From an uncultured Clostridia bacterium (GTDB lineage: Bacteria > Bacillota > Clostridia > Christensenellales > UBA1242), in the NCBI GenBank assembly GCA_934778215.1, contig CAKVOE010000001.1:496001-560000 (forward strand): a DNA stretch of 64,000 bases, read 5' to 3'. Below are positions 11,201-19,984 of this stretch, one piece after another. Each line of letters begins with the position of its first letter. Position 1 is the first letter of the stretch. Made by a program: the position numbers and the translations under genes. The notes below the pieces were generated by a model that was not told the DNA's origin, did not search any database, and saw only the letters and a program-made list of their open reading frames with translations.

Positions 11201-14200
11201 GCTGGCTACCCCGCCATTGGTGTTATCTATTAAATTATTGTTAGCGTCTACCGCACCATAATAGAATGTTACCGCTTTTTGCCATACTGCATATAAGTGA
11301 ATAAATTTGTAATATGTGCCGGTGGTTGGGTCACGCTCTATGGTGCAATATGGATTTAGCGTTTCGCTAGATGCCCCTACATTTATTACCACTGACAATA
11401 ATAGCGAGTCGGAGGTTTCGGCAGAGATATCATCTAATGTAACATTTGCACCATCGGCGTAAATTACGCTATCCATATTAAACTGCACGGTGTTGGTTTG
11501 GGCTACGGAGTGCTTTATGGTTGGACTATGTGTGTTAAACCCTGCAAATGTAAAGCCTTGCTTGGTAAAGAAGTCGTCTGATAAATAGGCTGAGTAATCG
11601 GCAAGTGTAAATGGCACACCATAACTTAGCGGTATAGACTTGTCATAACCAAAAGACTTATATTTGTTGGTGCCATCGGCGTTTTTGTCTGCATAGGTAG
11701 CAATGTTGCACGCTCCTGAATAGTCTACCTTTACATCGCCATCGGTGTGCATTACTAGGTAGGTGCGACCCTCAAAGGCGTTGTAGTTGTTTGGATACCA
11801 CAGTGCATATACAGTTACATAACTATCTACTTGCCATGTTGCACGGAAGAAGTTATATGCCATTTGGGCAGACATAGAATTGTCGCCATTTGCACCAAAG
11901 GTGTCATACCTAATTTCGGCATTTTGCAAATAACTTTTTGCGTTATCGTAAATTTCGCCCTCTCGGTCTAGCATCATACAATATCTTAGGCTGGTATCAG
12001 TATCTGCACCATATATTCCCCAACCTACAAAGGTGTAAGCCTTTTCGCCCGTTTGTGGGGATATTTTGCTTGCAAAACCTAAGTTTACAGAATCCGAACT
12101 ATTAGCCACAAAACTATCGTTGGTTAAAATGTTACCACTTTTGGTTGCGTAATAGTATTTTTCGGTAAATGCATTTACCATTGCTGTTGCTGGGTTGCTT
12201 CGCAAATCTTCTCGGTCGTTGTTACCATTTGCTAGCAAACAGTCATAGCCTAACTTGTGCGTGCCGGCGTTGGTATCGTAATAAATTAGCCCGTTGCCAA
12301 AAATGTCTATATCCTGCGTTTTGTACCTTAGTGTTAGGTAGTTTGTTTTTAATACCAAAAGCATTTTTACAATTTTGACACAGTTGCCTGATGTGGTTTC
12401 GTCTACCGTGCCATTTTTGTACATTTTTAGACCTTTTTCGTAAATCTTGAATATGGCTGTGCCTGCTGGGTTAAAGGTGTAGGTTAAGTTGTATGAACCC
12501 GCCCCCGTTTTGTTAGTAAAGTCGGAGGTATTAAACGGATATTCTAGTTTTGTGCCGTCTTCGGTTATTAGATATACTCCTTTAATTTTGGAGCCCGTAA
12601 AATGCTTGGGTTTTATGGTTACGGTGTCGCCAATGTCGCCGTCTAGGTTTATGCTGGTGCATTGCAAACTTGTGCCTTTTGGATTTGTAGAATAGGTTAC
12701 GCCGTTTAGTCTGCCCGATGTGTAATTTATGTTTAGTTCGCCCATAAGTTCTGGTTCTGGGCTGGTAGAGCCTGCATTTAGCACTGGCGAATGCATGCCA
12801 TCGGCATCGGTAGTGGTGGCGGTAAAGTTGGCTTCGTCACCGTCTTTGCCTGCGTGACCAAACTGCGTTACCGGTTTTTTCTTAAACCTTGCGTAAAGCG
12901 TGGTGGCGTCTATGGAGTTATTTAGCACTTTTATGTAGTTTTGTGTTTTTGGGTTGCCGTACTCGTATATGTAATCGGTAACTTCGGTGGTTTTTATGCC
13001 AAAGAATGACACAAAGCCATCGTACACTTTTACTTGGTAGGTTACCTCTCCATTAGCGGTATTTTCGACAATATTTACCATTTTGTAACTGCCATTAAAG
13101 GATAGTCTTGCGTAAATTTCGCCATTTTCGGGTACTTGCTCTGCTGGAATTACTGGGGTATCAGAAACTAGCCCCGAATACCAGTTTTCAAACTCATACT
13201 GCTCGGGCATAGTTGGCGGAGTAAACTTTATCCACTGGCGGTATTTTGGGAAGACATTTGCATTGGTGTCTGCTAATTTTTGGTTGGTTAAATTGCCGTC
13301 ATTTATGGTTACAGAGGTGTACCAACCCTTTGTGTTTAGTTGGGTTGCATAGTTATCGACATCATTTATATATGGTGCCGAATTTAGTTGCATTGTTGGT
13401 TTTATGCTATCTTGCTCGTACTTAGATATTGATGTATGTGCCAAATTTGGTATTTGAACATAATCTCGCTCAAATAGGGCGTTTATTTGGGTGGTGTATT
13501 CTACCCCATTTACTACAAACTTGCCCGCTTGGTTTACATAACAATATAGAGTTGTGTAACTTTGGGTGGCGGAATCTACGCCTTGCGGAACGGAAGGTGT
13601 TCCGCTTTTGTTGGTTAGTATTTCAGAATTTTCGCCATTGGTAAACAACCTAAACCTATATCCCGGCTGGGCTACGGCGTTTAAGGTTATAAAAAATTTG
13701 TCATTGTTTAATGCTTGGGTTTGCATTATTTGTAACTGGCTTAATGTGTAAATTATTTTGGTTTGCTCTGTAAATTTTAGCAAGGTGTTTAGTGTGTAAT
13801 AAGTTGCGTTTATTACACCGCCTTCAAACCAGTCTTGGTTAGACTTATCAACCGTTGGTTCTACAAAGTCGCCAAAAGAGTCGCCCTCGTATTTGGTAGA
13901 CATACTAACGGTGCTAGAATCTAACCAATAGGTTACTATTAGTTGAGATTTTGCATCTGCCCCTGTTAGCACTAAGCCCGAACTATTTACATCTACATAA
14001 TAACTTGTTATGTTGCCAGAGGCATCTGTTTGCACCTGAGCGGACAACTGCTCGGTTACATCTATGCAATTACTTCCTAGCATTGCGTAAAATTTTACAC
14101 CTTTAAAGCATTGCAAATTGCCCTCGTTGTAGTGTGGCATAAAGTAAATTCGGCTACCGCTTGCTATGTTTGTTAGATTGGCTGTGGTTAAATTGGTTTC

Positions 14201-17200
14201 GGTAACACCGGTTTTTTGCGTGGTGTAGCCATTTTGCCACTTGTCGGAATCGGTTGCGTTAGATGTTGTTAAATATTCTATTTTTGAAATGTTTATGTAG
14301 CCAACATTGTTTTTAAAATAGTTGTCATCGCCATATTCGGCAGAAAGCGTGCTATCAAAGGCGGTTTCACTATTAGTTGGCTTGATGGTTTCGCCAGAAA
14401 CCAAAGCCGTTTTTATGGTTGCATCTGTGGTTACCATTTTGTATCGCAATCTAAAGATTATGGGAGTCATAACGTAAGCAAGTTTTTCATCTTGAAGCGT
14501 TAACTTTATGGTGTAGGTTTTGTAATAGGCTCCTGCTTGTTGCTCGGCAAAAGTTGGGTTGGTTACAGAACTAACATCTACCGTGCCTAACCCGCCCGCA
14601 AAAAACTGCGATACGGGTACTGGTTCAGAGTTTTCGATATCAACATACAACCCTTCAAACCCAAAGCCGTAATATTGTCGTACCGAAATTTGTATGGTTG
14701 TGCCATTAATTATGGATAGTGGAAGCGACCCACTATCTGCACCTGCGGTATAGTAGTTACCTAAACCCTGCTTGGTGGTTTCATTTAGGGTAGAATAATC
14801 TTTGTAAATAGCGCCATTAATGTTTGGCACATATTTATCTGCAAGGTTTAATGAAGTTCCCGAAATGTAACCCATTGCATAATCTGGCATAACAGAAGAT
14901 GGCGTTAACTTGGTACCAGAATCATAATCATCTCCATAATAAGCGTCCATGTGAATTTTTGTGTATACGGAGTTTGTTATATATAAGGGTACAATATTAT
15001 AATATATAGTATCAGACAATGTATTGCCCGTTTTTACCTTGTATCCTACTTTGGTTTCGCCATCTGTGGTGGTTACTACTGGCACTAAGTCTACATAATA
15101 ATCGGCAACATTTACTATTCCGTTGCCCGTTTGTGAAGTAGATGCGCCTTTGGTTAGTATACCTAACCCTTTGCCTGCGTGTGGCAATGTGTTAGAAGTT
15201 AAATAGTCTAAATATCCCGTTTGGGCTATTGGTACCATTGAAGAAATTTTTTCGACATAAGTCATACTGTCGGTTAGTGCCGAAGCATCATAAAAACCTG
15301 CAAAGTTATAGGCGTTACCAACTTTGTTAACATTACTTACAAAGCGTAAGGTGTGGTAACCAAAACCTGTGGTGTAGTCATTATGGTAAAACATAATAGG
15401 TTTGCCTAGTGTAGTGTCTTCTACCAAATTTTTGTTGGTTTTGTCGGCATCTAAAATTATGTTGCCGTTTGCATCTCGTAAGTTTTCTTTTAGCATACTT
15501 TCGTAGGTAAAGTCGTTCCACCTTGTTGAATCTTTGCTTTGGAAGATTTTTAATCCGCCGGCGTTTAAACTACCTAATAGTACATAGTCAAGACCTATAC
15601 TGTTTGTGTTATTTTGCGTGTTTAGGGTGTTTGTTAGGGTGGTGTTATATTCTACATTTTCTGTATCATTTCTCATTCCCCACCCGCCAACATAAGGCAA
15701 ACCAATAGAGTTAGATTGGTTTATATCAAAGGTTTGTGGTGTGTAATAGGCAAAGGCTTGGTAATAATTTTCGCCACCATAAGTTATTACTGCGGTGCCG
15801 TCTGAAAGTCTGTTTATAACCAACTTGTTGTCGCCAGCACCTAATGTGTAGGTGTTTGTTTCGGTGTTGTACGCAAGGTCTACATCGCCCGCTTTTATTA
15901 GTGTAAAATTGGCTTCATCGGTGTAAACAAGGGTATCATCAAGAGTTTTTCTTTTAATTGTGTACGAACTATCGGTTGCATCAAACAAATATATGCTGTT
16001 TTTTCTGTAATAATCTTCATTGCTTTTTACTAGCACAAAACCCGCAAAGGCAAAGCCACTGCTTGGGGTTGCAGATAGCGTAAAGTTATCGCCTATTTTA
16101 AATGAAAATTGTTGCGTAATTGTGGCAGACTGTGTGTTATCTGGGCAACTAGAAACCACGGTATTTATGCTTTCAAAACCGCTTGCTGTAAGCGTTAGAT
16201 GCGTTACCGTTGTAGTGTTATTGCCATAGTTTGAGATATTATGAAAATACGCTCCTTTATTGCTTAAAATACTACCATAATAGGCATAAGGTTCATACAA
16301 AAAGTTGTGAAAGTTGCTAAACTCTATTGTTTTGTATGCGCCGTAGTGCAGAGCGCTATCCGTTTTGTTGGTTATTTGGGTTTGCTCTTCGGCGGTGGTG
16401 TGGTGCTTTTCAAAAATTGCAAGTTGTGGGAACTTGAACATTTGCGATGTGTTTTTGGTGGCGTGCCAAACATCTTTGCCGTCTATTTGGTTTTGCAACC
16501 CGTTCATACCTGTGGTAGCGGTAAGACAATCTTCGCCAGACATTGCGTCTAAACTCATAGAATATTTAACTGTGGTGGCGGGGGTGTAGCATTCGTAACA
16601 GGTAAATTGCGAATTTTCGCCAGATTGCGTTACGCCCGATACACCAATTGTGTACAATGCGTTGCCATCGGTGGCAGTGGTAGTTTTTTGCTGAATGCTT
16701 GCTACTAGCGAATAGTAGTTATTAAGACTATCTCCCTTTTTGTCGGTAAATGAGCCTATGTTGTAGCAATTGTTTACCCTATCCGCATTTGGCATAAACT
16801 GACAAGATATACCTGCGAATATACACTTTACTGAGGCATCAATATCTATGTTATTTACCATATTGCCGGCGTTGTAGCAATTTTTTATGCTTGCACCAGC
16901 GGTAACACCCGCTATGCCCGAAACACCGGTGCCATTAGTGCCGGAACCCGAATAGTTCCAGTTGCCAGAAATTGTAATATCTGCATAGTTGTAGCATTCG
17001 GATATTTCGGTTAGTTTGTTGGTGGTTTGATTCGCACTTGCAAAGCCTACTATTCCGCCAAAGCCGGCTATTGTTATGGTTTTACCAGATAGGTCAAAGT
17101 TGTAGGTGCAAGTTTTTGGGGCTGTGTAGGTGCCGTTATCGGCTATATCTTCGGGGGTTCCTATGCCCACCCCGCTAATTGTGGCGCCTTCGGTATAACC

Positions 17201-17728
17201 AAAAAGACCACCATAACACCCACCAGAAGTGAGTGTTATAGTGATGTTAGAAATGGTGTGTCCGTTGCCGTTAAATTCGCCACGGAAAGAACTTGTACTG
17301 TTGGTACCTATTGGGTTTAGTGGATAGGTGCCAGATTTTGCCGTTTGCTCCGATACGCCTGCGGATATTGCCTCTTGTACGGGGTCAATATCGGCGGTTA
17401 AAAGGTATTTGGCATCTCGGTAATATATGTTGGTATCAGGAATTAGGGCGTTACTGTTTACCAGTTCGCTCATTAGCACAAGGTCATTGTACGAAGTTAG
17501 CATAAACTCGTCATCGCCATTTTTGTTAAAGGCGGTGGCGTAATAGTAGGCAGAGTTGTCTATGTTTAGGTCTAATTTTGTGACGGTTGCTAATACGCCT
17601 ATTGCCACAAAACTAAGACAACAAATTATGCTTGCAAGGCAGATGGTTATTTTTTTGGTTAGCCTTGCGTGGCCTTTTAATCTCCTAGATTTTATTCCTC
17701 TTGTACTTCTAACAATTTCTTGTGCCAT
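5216..17728 (-). CDS. Giant surface protein (GLUG, Flg_new/InlB-type repeats, beta-helix)
   Basis: 4170 residues. A basic N-terminus (about 1-28) is followed by a hydrophobic signal or anchor segment (29-50, ICLASIICCLSFVAIGVLA). Residues about 130-330 hold GLUG-like repeats (GGLFGYTEGATISG, VSGIAGVTAGASIKNCYN). Long Thr/Asn-rich beta modules follow, with Listeria-Bacteroides (Flg_new) repeats around 1900-1980 (FVGWGIYG...VYALW) and 3020-3083 (FLGWYTLPEGG...LYAHY). Residues about 3600-3866 read as a right-handed parallel beta-helix. No LPXTG or C-terminal membrane anchor is seen, so attachment is unclear. The family is linked to adhesion or surface interaction; the specific ligand is unknown. 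Residues 1-463 appear identical, also at DNA level, to the second giant protein. A short 5' UTR follows a TTGACA-17-TAAAAT promoter. Confidence 0.9.
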   Translation of the reverse strand: MAQEIVRSTRGIKSRRLKGHARLTKKITICLASIICCLSFVAIGVLATVTKLDLNIDNSAYYYATAFNKNGDDEFMLTSYNDLVLMSELVNSNALIPDTNIYYRDAKYLLTADIDPVQEAISAGVSEQTAKSGTYPLNPIGTNSTSSFRGEFNGNGHTISNITITLTSGGCYGGLFGYTEGATISGVGIGTPEDIADNGTYTAPKTCTYNFDLSGKTITIAGFGGIVGFASANQTTNKLTEISECYNYADITISGNWNYSGSGTNGTGVSGIAGVTAGASIKNCYNAGNMVNNIDIDASVKCIFAGISCQFMPNADRVNNCYNIGSFTDKKGDSLNNYYSLVASIQQKTTTATDGNALYTIGVSGVTQSGENSQFTCYECYTPATTVKYSMSLDAMSGEDCLTATTGMNGLQNQIDGKDVWHATKNTSQMFKFPQLAIFEKHHTTAEEQTQITNKTDSALHYGAYKTIEFSNFHNFLYEPYAYYGSILSNKGAYFHNISNYGNNTTTVTHLTLTASGFESINTVVSSCPDNTQSATITQQFSFKIGDNFTLSATPSSGFAFAGFVLVKSNEDYYRKNSIYLFDATDSSYTIKRKTLDDTLVYTDEANFTLIKAGDVDLAYNTETNTYTLGAGDNKLVINRLSDGTAVITYGGENYYQAFAYYTPQTFDINQSNSIGLPYVGGWGMRNDTENVEYNTTLTNTLNTQNNTNSIGLDYVLLGSLNAGGLKIFQSKDSTRWNDFTYESMLKENLRDANGNIILDADKTNKNLVEDTTLGKPIMFYHNDYTTGFGYHTLRFVSNVNKVGNAYNFAGFYDASALTDSMTYVEKISSMVPIAQTGYLDYLTSNTLPHAGKGLGILTKGASTSQTGNGIVNVADYYVDLVPVVTTTDGETKVGYKVKTGNTLSDTIYYNIVPLYITNSVYTKIHMDAYYGDDYDSGTKLTPSSVMPDYAMGYISGTSLNLADKYVPNINGAIYKDYSTLNETTKQGLGNYYTAGADSGSLPLSIINGTTIQISVRQYYGFGFEGLYVDIENSEPVPVSQFFAGGLGTVDVSSVTNPTFAEQQAGAYYKTYTIKLTLQDEKLAYVMTPIIFRLRYKMVTTDATIKTALVSGETIKPTNSETAFDSTLSAEYGDDNYFKNNVGYINISKIEYLTTSNATDSDKWQNGYTTQKTGVTETNLTTANLTNIASGSRIYFMPHYNEGNLQCFKGVKFYAMLGSNCIDVTEQLSAQVQTDASGNITSYYVDVNSSGLVLTGADAKSQLIVTYWLDSSTVSMSTKYEGDSFGDFVEPTVDKSNQDWFEGGVINATYYTLNTLLKFTEQTKIIYTLSQLQIMQTQALNNDKFFITLNAVAQPGYRFRLFTNGENSEILTNKSGTPSVPQGVDSATQSYTTLYCYVNQAGKFVVNGVEYTTQINALFERDYVQIPNLAHTSISKYEQDSIKPTMQLNSAPYINDVDNYATQLNTKGWYTSVTINDGNLTNQKLADTNANVFPKYRQWIKFTPPTMPEQYEFENWYSGLVSDTPVIPAEQVPENGEIYARLSFNGSYKMVNIVENTANGEVTYQVKVYDGFVSFFGIKTTEVTDYIYEYGNPKTQNYIKVLNNSIDATTLYARFKKKPVTQFGHAGKDGDEANFTATTTDADGMHSPVLNAGSTSPEPELMGELNINYTSGRLNGVTYSTNPKGTSLQCTSINLDGDIGDTVTIKPKHFTGSKIKGVYLITEDGTKLEYPFNTSDFTNKTGAGSYNLTYTFNPAGTAIFKIYEKGLKMYKNGTVDETTSGNCVKIVKMLLVLKTNYLTLRYKTQDIDIFGNGLIYYDTNAGTHKLGYDCLLANGNNDREDLRSNPATAMVNAFTEKYYYATKSGNILTNDSFVANSSDSVNLGFASKISPQTGEKAYTFVGWGIYGADTDTSLRYCMMLDREGEIYDNAKSYLQNAEIRYDTFGANGDNSMSAQMAYNFFRATWQVDSYVTVYALWYPNNYNAFEGRTYLVMHTDGDVKVDYSGACNIATYADKNADGTNKYKSFGYDKSIPLSYGVPFTLADYSAYLSDDFFTKQGFTFAGFNTHSPTIKHSVAQTNTVQFNMDSVIYADGANVTLDDISAETSDSLLLSVVINVGASSETLNPYCTIERDPTTGTYYKFIHLYAVWQKAVTFYYGAVDANNNLIDNTNGGVASTYGTPHLHKYNFDYSTSNNPSAGSTELQVTIPDAVLKTNSGYTYACIVPKAKLFQEGNFIGDTWMDGPITGDFNSALQQALANGDISSYSVNITLTGDTEQEYFVAFYRTMHISYISGFNENELKYITTDSGAIEYIYYKLSDTKEIIPAKNPQTIPTVSGVDITYIGLSEGYSNPKTYEPLNYHKPTDNLQLKSNTTHFYAIYRGVVQIAVVNPALNSELTFTTQNLTTPSILDGSVTLTNGSTRNSTTLTSTSIFAGGEEITGSPVYFSCTDSCLSQTYIINLPQVSNVALSPNGSNTNTEYGYYTMDGWVYTTGDLTSSTNPKVNRDWDFANNKVIQWFKEYANGATATIDGVSVTINRDFYVDYNNTSSSQTVQVQSAPGYTPKLMPVFKYHTLNFDIFDETYCVYMFTSAFGSPLRLIEFAPVGSSLTDRSYITYLGWQNRIGFTEDYSQILGANKYTGVKYTVINTSSSVCYLKHDITYNLVGSPTTTFSYKKVTDSTYTSFGATDTIALQPNTEYDIVLKIKNNSASDSIKAFSFCPQYSTTQNGEYLPLLETGEISDQPTNSADRVINSPLQIDTTNSSNYKLIGAWLYLAPNNGKVTFNFTNGKAENVYRILKVKVQSATFSNYIYSATIKDASGNVLSTLTDPTVNITLGANQSVTISYENTGSGNVAFSFNLRKKNQQGYYWTPVQNDTYFSYGAVKEGEIYALFLLSNEEFHASPGSSIFTVGSTDFSKIIINKGDSGCRLKLTVGNIYPANMKISWYLISATPTTYVAFDINGGDTLYAQKVSSTTLTDEGTPKTYTTTVNELNITDGYGSVIRPGGYVMANSSNINELYRVYATHPEGRTFLGWYTLPEGGQKVLDKNGKFNMADGCEPAVGYIDEDGSWLPGYSKTLYAHYVPAVTNLLICTDGIYHTHTSASASEIPASNITQLSDGLASYTVPQDTVEYIVYYLQNDGYYLTKNADGTYSNKITQFATPTKISNTFTGFGYINKDNTTESLIFANADGTFANFIRVSKVVKDANGFVYVYALYTPIVTKVIIDVSAHPTMSPALPNSIGYGYFAQGTDKVYQVIGYALHGVDGKLYTTPQCNQELYLNSYIAKRDAIYEGEFKLLSLGTIKADGTYTRVYYYNTQASTYTLVTGQNGITTGPRFTLEDYPDEMVLYAEFAIKTPYQFHGYRLQKGVDEFVVSTNSYGEILRIKMQYDSSATILQTPIALSYRGITLGSSLITTSQGKVNSCADLAPIVQGVPAGHTGNILTQTYICYTINILSATPVGEAKNINIYFINQSQLDPSSIFVFVQLPSSVRDESSNIQYTFSYNTATLNNTVYGDNGIKYGTNYYNANYIASMINMDSGYATNEYYTSRARSISFTTSNNSEYNYIVMPVVQQAVVRCKVGDLVVSYHTNLAEAVEYANTHENVTTVELTASYWQERDKVVCRRSLIIEGNGYGTANDSDECFITLTNGTLTINKLRITTATTASKENSFIVEAKGANSKLILNNCTINNGIGGAIKVTDGASLTATGLLSRNTGYTIFAYNAGDITLSNITNISSKKKNNIHILGANSLSFLDCRNIESYVGSALYAKDVITLLVQNTTAIEESTGTAYTFFTYSRKVVELYNCTDASFIGTGFLNNSGFSNVICLDAHDSNVKIGGYVNGDKVVKLYTSGQIYLNNSILNVLNLYTVSMPRIYNNTPNSPIYSSATQGSGAKVSFVLNLDGITIGTQLKAVQFTSAEAYTYGNTFFNNGNIDAYRILNPTEKAIYVTKTDIFTINLDRTPFRPEAYDAGGVDQHIKYPKRPKRYYLSIDENNVIENKTNGISIFYENNRWVLKFKFETDDGKIFEIEEIVSIATLRPPKLNYRNDEGLYAIENTGSDGTKNYTLITPEGDVYTGTGTLTLLSTTQVEYWDELVDAKKDFAKLDGYNHIMIEIPESTKIFNIPNAIDPTNLKNSNGTAFTCDNNFIILSYEQIQANANQITFWFNSQW

Positions 17729-17807
17729 TGGTATACCCCATTGTTTTTTCGTTGAGTTAAGTATCTTCCACCCACTGAGCGGACGAAACTACTACTAGTA
17801 TATATTA

Positions 17808-17836
17808 ATTTTAATTTATTAATAATGCGTTGTCAA
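17808..17836 (-). promoter_or_regulatory. Promoter of the first giant surface gene
   Basis: On the minus strand TTGACA (17831-17836), a 17-base spacer and TAAAAT (17808-17813). The start is predicted near 17801, giving a 72-base leader. The roughly 80-bp block around it is conserved, with a few differences, upstream of the second giant gene. Confidence 0.8.
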
Positions 17837-17933
17837 ACAATTATGCACAAGTTGTAAATTTCGGCAAAATTTCACACGAAAAAATGAAAGGTTCCGCCGG
17901 CGGAACAACATTGCCCGTGGCGGGGGTATAATG

Positions 17934-18152
17934 AACGGGCGGTTCCGCCCGTTGTAGGGCGGGGAAACCTTCCCCGCCGTTTCCGTATTTACCACAATTG
18001 TTACAATTTGTTTCTTAAAGGTATTGGTAACATCTTATTCTTAAAAAATGAACAACAAATTTTGTTGCACATTACACACCTGTTGGTTTAAGTAAATAAT
18101 TTTTACATTTCGTTAAATAAGGTTACGGCGGGGATAATATCCCCGCCCTACA
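17934..18152. repeat. Family A inverted-repeat element, copy A1
   Basis: The flank hairpin AACGGGCGG-TTC-CGCCCGTT (17934-17953) leads into the left end TGTAGGGCGGGGAAACC, and the mirror-image right end finishes CCCCGCCCTACA at 18152. Internal AATTG...TTACTTAAA-type blocks are also inverted, so nearly the whole element can fold. No coding capacity. A partial family D block lies just before it (17912-17928). Confidence 0.8.
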
Positions 18153-18156
18153 TTAA

Positions 18157-18330
18157 AGGTTCCGCCCGCCTAAACCGGACGGGCGGACCAGCCGTCCGTA
18201 ATTTCATTTATCTTTTGGGCTAAAAAACACAAAACAGAACGCCGATGTAAAAATACTATCGGCAACCCGTTTCGTGTTTTTTATCTCCAAAATCTAAACA
18301 AACTTACTGGTGGTGTTGTTCTAATTGGGG
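18157..18330 (-). repeat. Family B repeat, copy B2
   Basis: Reverse-oriented copy directly after A1. A GC-rich terminal hairpin (18160-18190) is followed by the conserved block GTCCGTAATTTCATTTATC, then the central hairpin GCCGAT/ATCGGC (about 18240-18262), and then the AATCTAAACAAACTTACTGG end. No reading frame of note. Confidence 0.8.
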
Positions 18331-18364
18331 ATTGGTTAAATTGTTGCATTCTATAAAATAATGA

Positions 18365-18577
18365 GCGGGTAAAGCCCGTTGTAGGGCGGGGAAATCTTCC
18401 CCGCCGTGACCTTATTTGTCGATACGCCGTAAGTTTTTACTTAAAGTTATAGGTGTGTAATTCAATTAAAATTTGGTGTTCATTTTTTAGGGAATAATGT
18501 TACCAATTAGTTTAAGTAAGTAATTATTGCGATTGTGGTATACAAGGTTACGGCGGGGATAATATCCCCGCCCTACA
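18365..18577. repeat. Family A inverted-repeat element, copy A2
   Basis: Flank hairpin GCGGGTAAAGCCCG, left end TGTAGGGCGGGG from 18379, right end CCGCCCTACA at 18576. The outer ~90 bp of the two halves are imperfect inverted repeats. Sits between copy B2 and the rnpB terminator. Confidence 0.8.
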
Positions 18578-18625
18578 TGAAAACTCCGCTTGCGGGTGAC
18601 CCCGCAAGCGGAACGCATACAATGC

Positions 18626-18678
18626 AAAAACCCTTTCTATAATGTGATGGGATGATTCACACTATAAAAAGGGTTTTT
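18626..18678 (-). terminator. rnpB intrinsic terminator
   Basis: A long stem pairs the segments at 18626-18647 and 18657-18678, essentially AAACCC...GTGA against its complement, with a nine-base loop and a T-run on the minus strand. It starts a few bases beyond the RNase P RNA 3' end. Confidence 0.85.
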
Positions 18679-18680
18679 GT

Positions 18681-19443
18681 TTAGTTAGTCTGTAAGCCGA
18701 GTTCTGTTTAAAACTGCCATCTATCTTGACTTGCTGTTGCCAACAAGTTCTATTGCGATTTTTAGAAAGAATTAGGGTAAGAGCAACCCGTATTTCTTCC
18801 CACAACCAACAAGACGTTGTCTAAATTTGGTCGCTTATTTGGAAGTTATACATCTTTCATATCTTGCACCGAACGGAGTTTACATCACCCACTTGTCACC
18901 AAGCAGGCGTGTGGGCTCTTACCCCACATTTCCACCCTTACCGTCTTATGACGAAGATTAGACGGCGGTATATCTCTGTTGCACTCTTCCTCGGGTTTCC
19001 CCGGCTTTCCGTTAGAAAGCGTTCCGCTCTTGACGGTGCTCGGACTTTCCTCACCGAATGTGCCGACATTTTGCCAATGTGTAACAACACCAAATATTTT
19101 TTGACTAGTCACCTTAAAAAATGCGGATACGCTGGAGCGAAACGCTTGTGTATCGGCGGGAGATAAAATCTCATTCGCACAGGCGAGCAATTGCTCGACC
19201 CCACACCCTTATAACAAGGATAACCAGTTTTAAAATGTTTTAGTTGTAAATTTGCGTTTGGTAAACAGCGTCCGTTTAAAAAATTAAAACGCTTAGCAAA
19301 AATATTTAGATACCTATTTACTCCAATATTGGTAGCGTTAGGATATTAAACGAGCCAAGCGGTAAAAAAAATTTAAAAAGATTTTGTTTGCCCCGCAAGT
19401 CAGCAAAATTAATGGCATATTCAAGCGTAGCAGTTCAACTAAC
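18681..19443 (-). ncRNA. rnpB: RNase P RNA, type A, with very large P3 insertion
   Basis: Catalytic RNA that removes tRNA 5' leaders. Conserved type A segments are plain on the minus strand: GAGGAAAGTCCGAGCACC (about 19052-19035), AGTGCAACAGAGA, GGTAAGGGTG, GTAAGAGC, GTAAACTCC and the 3' end ACAGAACTCGGCTTACAG. From the GAGGAAAG on, length is normal (about 365 nt). The 5' end is placed at the start point of a perfect promoter: TTAGTT (19437-19442) pairs with AACTAA at the 3' end as P1, GAATATGCC pairs with GGCACATTC just before GAGGAAAG as P2, and ATTTTGCT then pairs with GGCAAAAT as the base of P3. The P2 strands enclose about 350 nt instead of the usual ~30-50. Total predicted length is about 763 nt, nearly twice the family norm. 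Confidence 0.9.
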
Positions 19444-19449
19444 GACTAT

Positions 19450-19478
19450 ATTATACCCCATTTTTTTGATATTGTCAA
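19450..19478 (-). promoter_or_regulatory. Perfect sigma-A promoter of rnpB
   Basis: TTGACA (19473-19478), 17-base spacer, TATAAT (19450-19455) on the minus strand. The expected start is at about 19443, the first base of the P1 strand, and this is the main reason for placing the RNA 5' end there. Confidence 0.9.
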
Positions 19479-19498
19479 GAAGATTGGCGAACAATTAT

Positions 19499-19672
19499 TC
19501 CGCCGGCGGGTAACCTCCGCCGGCGGACTAGCTGTCCGTAATTTCATTTATCTTTTGGGGTAAAATGTTCGTGGCGGAACGCTGGCAGGATAACCTAGAC
19601 CAGCAACCCGCCCCAAACCTTTTCCCTACAAAATCTAAACGAACTTACTGGGGGTATGGTTCTAATTGTGGT
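19499..19672 (-). repeat. Family B repeat, copy B3
   Basis: Terminal hairpin TCCGCCGGCGGG/CCGCCGGCGGA, conserved GTCCGTAATTTCATTTATC block, central stem GCTGG/CCAGC with an outer GGCGG/CCGCC. Both stem levels differ from the usual copy by paired changes. The element abuts the rnpB promoter region. Confidence 0.8.
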
Positions 19673-19707
19673 TTTGTTTAAATTGTTACATTGCAGGCTT
19701 TACAATT

Positions 19708-19945
19708 AAAGGGCAAAGCCCCTTGTAGGGCGGGGAAACCTTCCCCGCCGTGACCTTAGAAAAACAGGCGTTAAAGGTAGGTACTTAAAAGTATTGGTAG
19801 AACCATTTCCGCCCGTGGCGAGGGTTGCCCGAATGATTTAATGCAAGTTGCGTGTCTGTTGGTTTAAGTAAGTAATTATTGCGATTGTGGTATATAAGGT
19901 TACGGCGGGGATAATATCCCCGCCCTACAACAGGCAAAGCCTGTT
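19708..19945. repeat. Family A inverted-repeat element, copy A3
   Basis: Left flank hairpin AAGGGCAAAGCCCCTT, core 19724-19929, right flank hairpin AACAGGCAAAGCCTGTT. The interior contains a truncated family D block (CCCGTGGCGAGGGTTGCCCG, about 19807-19827). Confidence 0.8.
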
Positions 19946-19984
19946 ATTTTTGATATTAAAGTTATATCTCAAAACTTTTATGTT

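Noticed and set aside
5482..17800. Many plus-strand open frames of 60-80 codons inside the first giant gene
   Set aside because: They are antisense shadows of one long, strongly biased coding frame; the same pattern recurs in the second giant gene.
18864..19190. Open reading frames on both strands (about 100 codons each) over rnpB
   Set aside because: They overlap the conserved RNase P RNA core and have no supporting ribosome binding site.
19065..19413. A separate tmRNA, 6S RNA or other small RNA gene inside the region taken as the P3 insertion
   Set aside because: No tRNA-like ends, tag reading frame or 6S-like bubble was found, and the promoter and P1/P2/P3 pairings place it inside the RNase P transcript.
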